Part shown: piece by piece, positions 6,993 to 13,075 of the stretch
Layout of the letters: every line of letters starts with the position of its first letter
How positions within the stretch are numbered: the first letter of the stretch is position 1
Assembly (NCBI GenBank): GCA_024644145.1
Contig: JAHELO010000014.1
Location: 1-13,075 of the forward strand
Origin: Christiangramia sp.
Lineage (GTDB): Bacteria > Bacteroidota > Bacteroidia > Flavobacteriales > Flavobacteriaceae
Direction: 5' to 3'
DNA length: 13,075 nucleotides
Position numbers and translations under genes: made by a program
Notes under the pieces: model-generated
What the model was told of the DNA's origin: nothing
The model's input: the letters and a program-made list of their open reading frames with translations, nothing else
Databases searched by the model: none

Positions 6993-8034
6993 TCTTTCTT
7001 CCTTGTTTTTTCAACGGGTTTTCCGTCAAAACCCTGTATTCCTTACGTGCTTTAAAGATCTCTATCCCCTTAAACACGGCCTCTTTAAAAGAATTTATAT
7101 TCGCTTCATTTTTGCCTGCTATTTCAAACGCAGTTCCATGGTCTGGAGAGGTCCTAACTTTACTTAAACCCGCAGTAAAATTCACTCCCATTCCAAATGA
7201 TAAGGTTTTAAACGGAATAAGACCCTGATCATGATAAGAGGCTACAACGGCATCAAAATTCTTATAATTCTTGGATCCAAAAAAGCTATCTGCAGAGTAC
7301 GGTCCAAAAACTAAAACCCCCTTATCACGTATTTTCTGAATAGTGGGTTTTAAGGTCTCCTCATCCTCCTTGCCAATAACACCATTATCACCGCTATGTG
7401 GATTGATTCCCAGAACAGCAATTTTGGGCTTTCTAACCCTAAAATCGCTTTTCAATGTCTCCTCTATGATCCTGATCTTTTTCTCAATCAGCTCCGGCGT
7501 AATTACTGAAGCTATATCCTTCAACGCAACATGATCTGTAAGAAGTCCCACTTTCAAATTATCAGTGATCATGAACATAAGGCTTTCTCCTCCCAGTTCT
7601 TTCGCGAGATAATCTGTATGCCCCGGGAAATTGAATTTATCACTTTGTATAGTTGCTTTATTAATGGGAGCTGTAACCAGGACATCTATATCATCTTTCC
7701 TGAGTGCTACCGTGGCAGCCTCCAGAGATCTAAACGCATATTCTCCAATTTTAGGATCTTCTTCCCCAAAATTGATATTCACATTTTCTTTCCAGACATT
7801 CACCACATTCACCTTCCCCTCTACAGCATTAGAAGGATGATCTATACCATGAAGGTGTACAGATAATTTATATTGCTTTTTCAGGAAATTAAGGATCTTG
7901 GAATTTGCGAAGATTATCGGGGTACAAAAATCCAGCATCCTGGAATCATCAAAGGTTTTAAGTACAATTTCACTACCAATTCCATTAAGATCACCAATAC
8001 TAATTCCTAATTTGATCATTTCGGCCTGTTTCAT
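6988..8034 (-). CDS. pdxA: 4-hydroxythreonine-4-phosphate dehydrogenase
   Basis: PdxA oxidises 4-phosphohydroxy-L-threonine with NAD and a divalent metal in the DXP-dependent pathway to pyridoxal phosphate. The 348 residues fit the family. The N terminus has the SIGDLNGIGSEI signature (11-22), and PGHTDYLA is at 137-144. The metal-ligand histidines are His168 (TDHVAL), His213 (NPHSGDNG) and His268 (ASYHDQGLIPFK); each is offset by 2 from the E. coli ligands. DHGTAFEIAG near 298-307 is also conserved. It diverges from ribE across a 61-base gap and is followed in the same direction by yceD after 94 bases. No pdxJ is visible here. Confidence 0.96.
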   Translation of the reverse strand: MKQAEMIKLGISIGDLNGIGSEIVLKTFDDSRMLDFCTPIIFANSKILNFLKKQYKLSVHLHGIDHPSNAVEGKVNVVNVWKENVNINFGEEDPKIGEYAFRSLEAATVALRKDDIDVLVTAPINKATIQSDKFNFPGHTDYLAKELGGESLMFMITDNLKVGLLTDHVALKDIASVITPELIEKKIRIIEETLKSDFRVRKPKIAVLGINPHSGDNGVIGKEDEETLKPTIQKIRDKGVLVFGPYSADSFFGSKNYKNFDAVVASYHDQGLIPFKTLSFGMGVNFTAGLSKVRTSPDHGTAFEIAGKNEANINSFKEAVFKGIEIFKARKEYRVLTENPLKKQGRKI

Positions 8035-8068
8035 AAAGTTTCCCGATATAATATTTTAATTTTACCCA

Positions 8069-8096
8069 CAAATGTAACCATTATTATAGAAAACAA
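8069..8096 (-). promoter_or_regulatory. Candidate pdxA promoter
   Basis: On the minus strand, TACATTTG (8069-8076) is a perfect TAnnTTTG match, preceded by TTG (8094-8096) at a slightly short spacing of 17. The TTG overlaps the first base of the ribE ATG on the other strand. No equally good plus-strand promoter for ribE was found in the gap. Confidence 0.45.
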
Positions 8097-8683
8097 TGTT
8101 CACAGGGATCGTAGAAGAAATAGGAAAAATCACAGCGCTTAAAAAATCAGGAAATAATCTGGATATCACCGTAGAAGCAATTATGACTCCTGAATTAAAA
8201 ATAGATCAGAGCGTTTCACATAATGGTATATGTTTAACGGTAGTAAATATTCAAGAAAAGGAATATGTTGTAACCGCGGTTAAGGAAACCCTGGAAAAAA
8301 CAAACCTGGGAACATTACAAACCGGTGATCCTGTAAATCTTGAAAGAGGAATGAGACTGGGAGCACGGCTGGATGGGCACATAGTACAGGGGCATGTAGA
8401 TCAAACAGCTATGTGTACTAAAATAAAAGAAGCAGATGGTAGCTGGGAATTCACATTTACATACGACCCGGGAATAGGAAATGTTACTATAGAAAAAGGC
8501 TCAATTACTGTTAATGGTGTGAGTCTGACTGTTGTTAATTCGAAAAAGAGTGAATTTAGCGTTGCTATAATTCCCTATACCTTTTATAACACAACCTTTA
8601 AGACATTAAAAGAAGGAGATATGGTTAACCTGGAATTTGATGTAATAGGAAAATATGTAAAGCGCCTCACAGAAATTTCTTAA
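8096..8683 (+). CDS. ribE: Riboflavin synthase (alpha chain)
   Basis: This enzyme dismutates two molecules of 6,7-dimethyl-8-ribityllumazine to riboflavin and the pyrimidinedione, the last step of riboflavin synthesis. It has 195 residues made of two lumazine-binding repeats. The first begins MFTGIVEEIG and carries SHNGICLTV at 41-49; the second begins near DGHIVQGHVDQ at 93-103 and carries ITVNGVSLTV at 137-146. The conserved N-terminal FTG confirms the start. It is alone on the plus strand between pdxA and the convergent small secreted-protein gene, with which it shares stop-codon bases. In some nomenclatures it is called ribC. Confidence 0.97.
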   Translation: MFTGIVEEIGKITALKKSGNNLDITVEAIMTPELKIDQSVSHNGICLTVVNIQEKEYVVTAVKETLEKTNLGTLQTGDPVNLERGMRLGARLDGHIVQGHVDQTAMCTKIKEADGSWEFTFTYDPGIGNVTIEKGSITVNGVSLTVVNSKKSEFSVAIIPYTFYNTTFKTLKEGDMVNLEFDVIGKYVKRLTEIS

Positions 8684-8949
8684 GCGATCTCAAATTTTCT
8701 AAGCTTATAACATCCATACATAACCCCAACAGCCATTAATAAGTAAACATAATCATCAATTGGCAGACAAAGGCCTGGAGGTGGTGGCACACCGGGTCCA
8801 GTTTCATCCGGATCTATTCCGGGATCACAAGGTGGACCTTTATGCCTTTTATCTGTTGGAGGAGGCGGAACCACTTTTTGAGCATAAGACGTAACCGACA
8901 CCCCTAAAAAAAGAGTGAGAACCAGCAATATACATCTAATTCGACTCAT
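8680..8949 (-). CDS. Small secreted proline-rich protein with PID-CTERM-like sorting tail
   Basis: An 89-residue protein. Residues 1-23 form a signal peptide with likely cleavage after SYA. The mature part is short and low in complexity, with PPPP at 28-31 and 55-58, a basic patch KRHK and two cysteines (41, 61). The C terminus has the three-part layout of a sorting tail: LPID at 62-65, a hydrophobic segment at about 67-80, and a short basic end (KLRK). From memory this matches the small Bacteroidota proteins labelled PID-CTERM, proposed to be handled by an exosortase-like system by analogy with PEP-CTERM. No exosortase gene is in the window. The alternative is a simple C-terminally membrane-anchored peptide. 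Its stop overlaps the ribE stop on the other strand. Confidence 0.75.
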   Translation of the reverse strand: MSRIRCILLVLTLFLGVSVTSYAQKVVPPPPTDKRHKGPPCDPGIDPDETGPGVPPPPGLCLPIDDYVYLLMAVGVMYGCYKLRKFEIA

Positions 8950-9334
8950 TGAAGTTCGGTTAAAAATTTGATGAAGGTCTTTTAATTTAAACTGTTCAAA
9001 TTACTCACGAAGGTAAGAATTTTCCCTTTTCGAAACCTTAATAATTTATATAAAGGTATTACTTCAAAATCTTACTTCTATGAAGTATACGTAAAATAAA
9101 AAAAACGGGTTTTACATACAATACCGGTTTGCTCCTAATTTTTAATAAATCCAACTGTTTGCAAATTATAAATTGTTTTATTTCTCGAACAAATTCAGAT
9201 CGTAACTTCATATTTATCTAAATGGGAATTACAAGGAAATTTTGACTGAACTCGGCTAAGTCTTGTGAATTTAAATTCATTATTAGAGGTGATATTACCA
9301 GGTATCCAATATGACAAAATATTTTAATTAAAAA
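8950..9334. other. Gene-less AT-rich intergenic stretch
   Basis: No reading frame with coding character is present on either strand. I see only short symmetric sites: TACTTC-TAT-GAAGTA at 9073-9087 and a perfect 14-bp palindrome TGAATTTAAATTCA at 9266-9279. No clear promoter for the small secreted protein was found, though a promoter for it should lie here. Confidence 0.5.
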
Positions 9335-9354
9335 GCCCTGCACTTCTGCAGGGC
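9335..9354 (-). terminator. Intrinsic terminator after the repeat lipoprotein
   Basis: A perfect 8-bp stem, GCCCTGCA with loop CTTC and arm TGCAGGGC on the plus strand. On the minus strand it reads with a GAAG loop and is followed by TTTTT. It lies 38 bases after the lipoprotein stop codon. Confidence 0.9.
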
Positions 9355-9392
9355 ACATTTATCCTAAATTATTAATACATTTCTTGAAGAAG

Positions 9393-10136
9393 TTAATCAT
9401 TTTCTTCCTCGTCCTCATCTTCACCATTTCCATCTTCTGCGCTTAAGAAATTCCCATCTGCATCAAATTCCAGTTCAACGCCGTTATTTAAAGTTACATC
9501 ATAAGAACCGTCTTCTTCAATTTCGGCTTCTATAATAGAATAGCCTTCATAGTTTGCTGCAATATAATCCAGAATTGCATCTGGCAGATCATCTGGATGG
9601 ATATCCTGTTCATTTTCTCCCTGATCATCGTCATTTTCATCACGAGCCTGACCAAGGAAATTTCCATTCCCGTCAAAAATTAGCTCAATATCATTTTCTA
9701 ACTCAATTTCATAATTTCCATTACTTTCCAATTCAGCTTCCTCTATAGCGATTCCGGTATAGTGAATATTCAGAAATTCTATAATATTTTGTGGTAAATC
9801 TGCAGGTTCTATGTCTATATCACCAAAATCATTGTTATCGTCATCAACACCTAAGAATTCTCCCTGAGCATTAAAGATTAATTCTATACCATTACTTAAC
9901 GTGATCTCAAAATTCTGGTTGTCCTCAACTTCAGCTTCATGAATAGTGAGACCTGGATACTCATTTGTTATATAATCAAGAATAGATTGTGGTAAACTTG
10001 AAGTACTAACATGTGAATCGGCTGAAAAAGCTACCGCATTCAGATCTGGCTGAGCTACTGAATTGTCATCCTCAGAACAGGATTGAAGGGACAAGAAAAC
10101 AAATAAAATACCGATGGAAAATTTGTTTAACTTCAT
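9393..10136 (-). CDS. Acidic lipoprotein with three PepSY-like repeats
   Basis: A 247-residue lipoprotein. The signal peptide ends in the lipobox SLQSC with Cys20, so it is lipid-anchored to the envelope. I chose the ATG at 10136 because it places the signal peptide at the N terminus; the longer frame to 10223 adds 29 residues with no signal character. Three homologous units follow at about 48-98, 114-164 and 184-234. Each runs LP-x-x-I-x-(D/E)-(Y/F) ... (I/H)EAE(V/L/I)E ... EL.F...G.FL. This resembles the PepSY-like (DUF2874) domain of Bacteroidota periplasmic proteins, each domain probably a helix plus a small sheet. The linkers and tail are almost all Asp, Glu, Asn and Gly and could bind calcium (inference). 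It is a single-gene unit with its own terminator. Function unknown. Confidence 0.85.
   Translation of the reverse strand: MKLNKFSIGILFVFLSLQSCSEDDNSVAQPDLNAVAFSADSHVSTSSLPQSILDYITNEYPGLTIHEAEVEDNQNFEITLSNGIELIFNAQGEFLGVDDDNNDFGDIDIEPADLPQNIIEFLNIHYTGIAIEEAELESNGNYEIELENDIELIFDGNGNFLGQARDENDDDQGENEQDIHPDDLPDAILDYIAANYEGYSIIEAEIEEDGSYDVTLNNGVELEFDADGNFLSAEDGNGEDEDEEEND
9435..9995 (-). repeat. Three tandem coding repeats in the lipoprotein gene
   Basis: The units lie at about 9843-9995, 9645-9797 and 9435-9587, each about 51 codons with a period of 66-70 codons. They are alike at protein level but clearly diverged in DNA, so the duplication is old and not a recent slippage event. Confidence 0.8.
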
Positions 10137-10368
10137 AATTATAGATTTTTGACTTATTAACTTAAAGCCAATTAGATGGCTATGTGAATAAACGGTTATA
10201 AAATTCAGAGATTGTATTTCCATCTGACAAAATAGGAAAATTTTAATTTTTAAAGAAGATATTACTCTTTAACTATAAATACAAAAATCTAAAAATGAGT
10301 TAGTTAAACCTATCGTTTCTTAATCTCAAATAGGCCAGGGAAAGATATAGGTACAATTTAAAACAAAA

Positions 10369-10392
10369 AAACCTGTCTAAAAAGACAGGTTT
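10369..10392 (-). terminator. Intrinsic terminator after the tRNA gene
   Basis: A perfect 10-bp stem: AAACCTGTCT (10369-10378), a four-base A loop (T on the minus strand) and AGACAGGTTT (10383-10392). On the minus strand it runs on into a T tract. It starts 6 bases after the tRNA 3' end. Confidence 0.9.
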
Positions 10393-10398
10393 TACTCG

Positions 10399-10472
10399 TG
10401 GTCCCACTTGGGCTCGAACCAAGGACCACCTGATTATGAGTCAGGTGCTCTAACCAACTGAGCTATGGGACC
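10399..10472 (-). tRNA. tRNA with CAT anticodon (Met or lysidine-type Ile2)
   Basis: The minus strand folds as a 74-base cloverleaf. The acceptor GGTCCCA pairs with TGGGACC, the D arm includes AGCTCAGTTGGTTAGAGC, the anticodon stem CCTGA/TCAGG holds loop CTCATAA with anticodon CAT, and the T arm has GGTTCGAGCC. The discriminator base is A, and CCA is not encoded, so it would be added after transcription. The acceptor does not have the mismatched first pair of an initiator tRNA. CAT can mean elongator Met or, after lysidine modification by TilS, Ile2. C4-G69 and C5-G68 are features reported to favour TilS recognition in E. coli, so Ile2 is a real possibility. Confidence 0.95.
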
Positions 10473-10496
10473 AGATACTTACTCGTATCGCGAGCG

Positions 10497-10528
10497 CAAA
10501 TTTAGATAATTGCATCTTATACACCAAA
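10497..10528 (-). promoter_or_regulatory. Promoter of the tRNA gene
   Basis: The minus strand shows TTTG (10525-10528) and, 20 bases after its TTG core (10525-10527), TAAATTTG (10497-10504), a perfect -7 element. The predicted start near 10490 gives a leader of about 18 bases before the tRNA. This is the best Bacteroidota promoter match in the window. Confidence 0.7.
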
Positions 10529-10539
10529 CAAAAATTTTC

Positions 10540-10938
10540 CTATTTTTCCTGACACAGCTCTACCAACACACCATTCGCATCTTTTGGATGCATAAATGCC
10601 ACGATCTTATTATCTGCTCCGGGTTTAGGAATATCATTAAGCAACCTAAATCCTTCTTTCTTAAGCCTTTCTATTTCAGACTGGATATCATCTACGTAAA
10701 ACGCCATATGATGAATCCCCTCTCCCCTTTTTTCAATAAATTTAGAAATTGGGCTATCGGGATTTGTGGCAGCCAGCAATTCAATCTTACTTTCACCTAT
10801 TTTAAAAAATGAAGTAGACACCCCTTCACTTTCTACTATTTCAGTTTTATAATGTTCTGCCCCCAATACCGCCTTGTAAGTCTTATTTGCCAAATCCAGG
10901 TCTTTTACCGCAATCCCAATATGTTCTATTTTCCTCAT
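10540..10938 (-). CDS. mce: Methylmalonyl-CoA epimerase
   Basis: This enzyme interconverts (R)- and (S)-methylmalonyl-CoA, linking propionyl-CoA metabolism to succinyl-CoA through methylmalonyl-CoA mutase. It has 132 residues and two halves of the vicinal-oxygen-chelate fold. The start MRKIEHIGIAVKDL gives metal ligand His6; the second half has GEGIHHMAFYVDD (His76/His77) and VLVEL near the end (Glu127) as further likely ligands. NPDSPISKF at 59-67 is typical of the epimerase among VOC proteins. It diverges from rbfA across about 100 bases. The mutase genes are not in this window. Confidence 0.94.
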   Translation of the reverse strand: MRKIEHIGIAVKDLDLANKTYKAVLGAEHYKTEIVESEGVSTSFFKIGESKIELLAATNPDSPISKFIEKRGEGIHHMAFYVDDIQSEIERLKKEGFRLLNDIPKPGADNKIVAFMHPKDANGVLVELCQEK

Positions 10939-10958
10939 GTATGTTCAATTTAAAGTAA

Positions 10959-10991
10959 CAAATATCAGTATTTATTGTTATATGATTCAAA
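10959..10991 (-). promoter_or_regulatory. Candidate mce promoter
   Basis: The minus strand carries TTTG (10988-10991) and, 21 bases later, GATATTTG (10959-10966), one mismatch from TAnnTTTG. It lies about 20 bases upstream of the mce ATG and is placed sensibly in the divergent gap. Confidence 0.4.
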
Positions 10992-11027
10992 TTCACTGAT
11001 AGGAAGATAAATCACAGTTAAATATTT

Positions 11028-11035
11028 TACTTTTG
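11028..11035 (+). promoter_or_regulatory. Candidate -7 element of rbfA, very close to the start codon
   Basis: TACTTTTG is a perfect match to TAnnTTTG and ends only 4 bases before the rbfA ATG at 11040. If used, transcription would begin at or next to the A of ATG. No TTG is found at the usual -33 distance, which lowers confidence. Confidence 0.4.
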
Positions 11036-11039
11036 TAAC

Positions 11040-11435
11040 ATGGAAGAAACAAACAGACAAAAAAAGATTGGAGGATTATTGCAGAAGGACCTGGCCGATA
11101 TCTTACAGAATTCTTTAAGAGATAGTGGCAGGACAGGAATCTTGATTTCTGTTTCTAAGGTAAGGGTCACTACAGACCTTTCTATCGCCAAGGCCTATGT
11201 AAGTATATTCCCCTCAAAACATCAGGAGGAGGTAATAACAGAGATCAATGAGAATAAATCTCAGATCAAACATGAGGTAGCCCAGCGCACCAAGCACCAA
11301 CTTAGGAAAATGCCAGATCTTAGTTTTTATATAGATGACTCCCTCGAATATATTGATGGAATAGAAAAATCTATTAAAGGCAAGGATGATCCTATTGCCA
11401 ATCCTGATCTATTAGATAAAAGGAAAAAGTCCTGA
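11040..11435 (+). CDS. rbfA: 30S ribosome-binding factor A
   Basis: RbfA binds immature 30S subunits and helps 16S rRNA 5'-end maturation, important in the cold. The 131 residues fit the family's single KH-like domain: an N-terminal helix (IGGLLQKDLADILQNSL), the strand ISVSKVRVTTDLSIAKAYVSIFPS, and the C-terminal RTKHQLRKMPDLSFYIDDSLEY, which is the family hallmark. The permease gene follows after a single base, so the two form an operon. Confidence 0.96.
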   Translation: MEETNRQKKIGGLLQKDLADILQNSLRDSGRTGILISVSKVRVTTDLSIAKAYVSIFPSKHQEEVITEINENKSQIKHEVAQRTKHQLRKMPDLSFYIDDSLEYIDGIEKSIKGKDDPIANPDLLDKRKKS

Positions 11436-11436
11436 T

Positions 11437-12639
11437 TTGAAGTTCCCACTCTACATCGCTAAACGGTATTTATTTACCAAAAGCAAGAGTAATGCCATCA
11501 ATATCATTACCATCATTGCAGCGATTGGAGTATTTGCAGGAGCATTCTCATTGTTTATAGTTCTTAGCGGATTTTCAGGTCTACGTGACTTCAGCCTTTC
11601 ATTTTCCAATGAATTTGACCCAGATCTTAAGGCAATTCCTGAACAAGGCAAAGTTTTAAAAATTAGCGAAGCCCAATTAGCCAGGATTGAGAACATTCCG
11701 GAAATAACCGAATTTAGTAAGATCATTGAAGAACGTGTAATCCTGAGTTATAAATCTAAGACTAATCCAGCCTATATTAAAGGGGTAGACGAAAACTACC
11801 GCCGGGTTAACCAAATAGACAGTGCCATTGTTTTTGGCACCTGGCTTACCAACAGTGAACCCCAGGTGGTACTTGGGAACGGGCTCTCAAGATTGCTGGA
11901 TGTTGGGACTTTTAATTACCAGAACTTACTAAAAATCATGGTGCCCAAACCGGGAAAAGCTGCGATCACCATGACCAATCTTCAGGATGCATTCAATTCC
12001 AGACAAACCATTGTAAGTGGTGTATACAGCGTAAACGAAGAGCTAGATGATAAATATGTATTTACCCATCTTAATTTCGCCCGGGATCTTCTGGATATGG
12101 AGACCGATGAATATTCAGCAATAGAATTCAGAATCAGGCCAGAGGCTTCTGAGGAAAAACTCAGAGAAAAGTTAAATGAGATATTTAAGGGGCAGGCTGT
12201 TATAAAAACCAGGGCAGAACTTAATGATGCTCTCAACAAAATGCTAAATTCTGAGAACCTTTTCGTATACCTTATTTTCACACTCGTGCTAACTATTGCC
12301 TTATTTAATGTGGTAGGATCTATTATAGTAATGATCCTTGATAAGCGGGAGAATATAAAGACTCTATACAATCTGGGAGCAACCCCAAATCAGATCAAGA
12401 ACATCTTCTTTTTCCAGGGAATGTTAATGACGGGCCTTGGTGGAATTATTGGGCTGATAGTCGCTATGATTCTCATTCTGTTACAAATGAACTATGACCT
12501 GGTCATGATCACCCCTAATCTGCCATATCCGGTACAAATGAAACTGGAGAATATACTTATCGTTTTAGTAACGATCTTTACACTTGGTTTGATCGCCTCA
12601 TATATCGCCGCGGGCCGAAGTAAAAAAGCGCTTAATTAA
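11437..12639 (+). CDS. ABC transporter permease, FtsX/LolC-LolE type
   Basis: A 400-residue inner-membrane protein with the LolC/LolE layout: one N-terminal membrane helix (about 21-45), a large periplasmic domain (about 50-270), then three helices (about 273-301, 323-350 and 370-391). The cytoplasmic loop after the second helix (DKRENIKTLYNLGATPNQIKNIFF) is the coupling region that contacts the ATPase. Such proteins move lipoproteins from the inner membrane toward the outer membrane; the exact role here is inferred. The start is TTG at 11437, one base after the rbfA stop. The next in-frame Met is far inside the protein and would lose the first helix, so TTG must be real. No LolD-type ATPase is adjacent. 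Confidence 0.88.
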   Translation: MKFPLYIAKRYLFTKSKSNAINIITIIAAIGVFAGAFSLFIVLSGFSGLRDFSLSFSNEFDPDLKAIPEQGKVLKISEAQLARIENIPEITEFSKIIEERVILSYKSKTNPAYIKGVDENYRRVNQIDSAIVFGTWLTNSEPQVVLGNGLSRLLDVGTFNYQNLLKIMVPKPGKAAITMTNLQDAFNSRQTIVSGVYSVNEELDDKYVFTHLNFARDLLDMETDEYSAIEFRIRPEASEEKLREKLNEIFKGQAVIKTRAELNDALNKMLNSENLFVYLIFTLVLTIALFNVVGSIIVMILDKRENIKTLYNLGATPNQIKNIFFFQGMLMTGLGGIIGLIVAMILILLQMNYDLVMITPNLPYPVQMKLENILIVLVTIFTLGLIASYIAAGRSKKALN

Positions 12640-13075
12640 GCGAACTCGTAGCCTGCAAATTCTCTTTCTACTTCATCAAAGGCCTTGAATACATCTACCG
12701 AATCGTCGCTGGTTACCATTTTCATGCGGTATTCTTTAAAATGTGGAATACCCTTAAAGTAGTTGGTATAGTGACGACGGGTTTCAAAAACGCCTAAGCG
12801 TTCCCCTTTCCAGTCTATAGCCATTTGTAGATGTCTTCTGGCAGCATCTACTCGTTCTTCTAAAGTTGGAGGAGCCATATGTTCACCTGTATTAAAGAAA
12901 TGTTTTACTTCCCTAAAAAACCATGGATAACCAATGCTGGCGCGACCAATCATTGCTCCATCAAGACCGAATTTATCGCGCATTTCCATCGCCTTTTCCG
13001 GAGAATCTACATCACCGTTTCCAAAAACAGGAATATGCATTCTGGGATTATTTTTAACCTCTGCTATGGGTGCCC
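12636..13075 (-). CDS. dusB: tRNA-dihydrouridine synthase, 5' part cut by window edge
   Basis: DusB enzymes reduce uridine to dihydrouridine in tRNA using FMN and NADPH. Only the C-terminal 146 residues or so are present; the frame stays open past the Met at 13040 to the window edge (visible start APIAEVKNNPRMHIPVFGNGDV). The FMN phosphate-binding region is clear: VFGNGDVDSPEKA, then GLDGAMIGRASIGYPWFFRE. The rest is the helical C-terminal tRNA-binding domain, including RRHYTNYFKGIPHFKEYRMK. The catalytic cysteine lies upstream, outside the window. Its stop overlaps the stop of the convergent permease gene. Confidence 0.93.
   Translation of the reverse strand, partial: APIAEVKNNPRMHIPVFGNGDVDSPEKAMEMRDKFGLDGAMIGRASIGYPWFFREVKHFFNTGEHMAPPTLEERVDAARRHLQMAIDWKGERLGVFETRRHYTNYFKGIPHFKEYRMKMVTSDDSVDVFKAFDEVEREFAGYEFA

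Noticed and set aside
8957..9060. Possible riboswitch or structured RNA upstream of the small secreted protein
   Set aside because: I could not fold a conserved-looking structure; the stretch is AT-rich with only weak pairings.
10137..10223. Longer N terminus for the repeat lipoprotein, starting at 10223
   Set aside because: It would bury the lipoprotein signal peptide 29 residues inside. The start at 10136 gives a standard signal with the lipobox Cys at residue 20.
10399..10472. tRNA as an integration site for a genomic island
   Set aside because: No integrase and no repeated tRNA 3' end is visible nearby; both flanks are housekeeping genes.
11982..12371. Minus-strand open frame of 129 codons inside the permease gene
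   Set aside because: Ser/Arg/Ile-rich translation without family character, fully inside a good membrane-protein gene.

Overview
The window reads as ordinary chromosome from a Bacteroidota species, most likely a marine member of the Flavobacteriaceae (Gramella/Christiangramia-like; the genus is a guess from memory of protein style). Three things support this: the proteins are flavobacterial in type; several upstream regions carry the Bacteroidota promoter pattern (TTG about 19-20 bases before TAnnTTTG) with weak or absent Shine-Dalgarno sites; and there is a PID-CTERM-like small surface protein. I see no insertion sequence, phage gene, CRISPR array or defence cassette.

Layout. 1-719 (+): the C-terminal part of an ABC transporter ATPase, cut by the window edge. 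712-2955 (-): a tight three-gene run, FAD oxidoreductase > monofunctional transglycosylase MtgA > GreA/GreB-like protein. A strong hairpin at 3000-3026 separates this run from the fatty-acid cluster. 3030-6893 (-): yceD (DUF177) > rpmF (L32) > terminator and new promoter > fabH > accB > accC. This joins 23S rRNA/ribosome genes to the first steps of fatty-acid synthesis, but without the plsX gene that often lies between rpmF and fabH. 6988-8034 (-): pdxA (vitamin B6), divergent from ribE (riboflavin synthase, +) at 8096-8683.

8680-10136 (-): the accessory-looking stretch. It holds a small secreted proline-rich protein with a PID-CTERM-like tail, about 440 bases without a gene, and a lipoprotein built of three acidic PepSY-like repeats with its own terminator. 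10399-10472 (-): a CAT-anticodon tRNA (Met or Ile2) with a clear promoter and terminator. 10540-10938 (-): methylmalonyl-CoA epimerase, divergent from rbfA > LolC/E-type permease (+, 11040-12639). The window closes with the C-terminal part of dusB (-).

Most genes are core housekeeping: cofactors, lipid precursors, ribosome maturation, tRNA modification and cell wall. Points worth a second look are a perfect 22-bp palindrome upstream of yceD-rpmF, the PID-CTERM-like protein, the triple-repeat lipoprotein, a possibly leaderless rbfA, a TTG-initiated permease, and three convergent gene pairs whose stop codons overlap. I found no convincing new multi-gene system.
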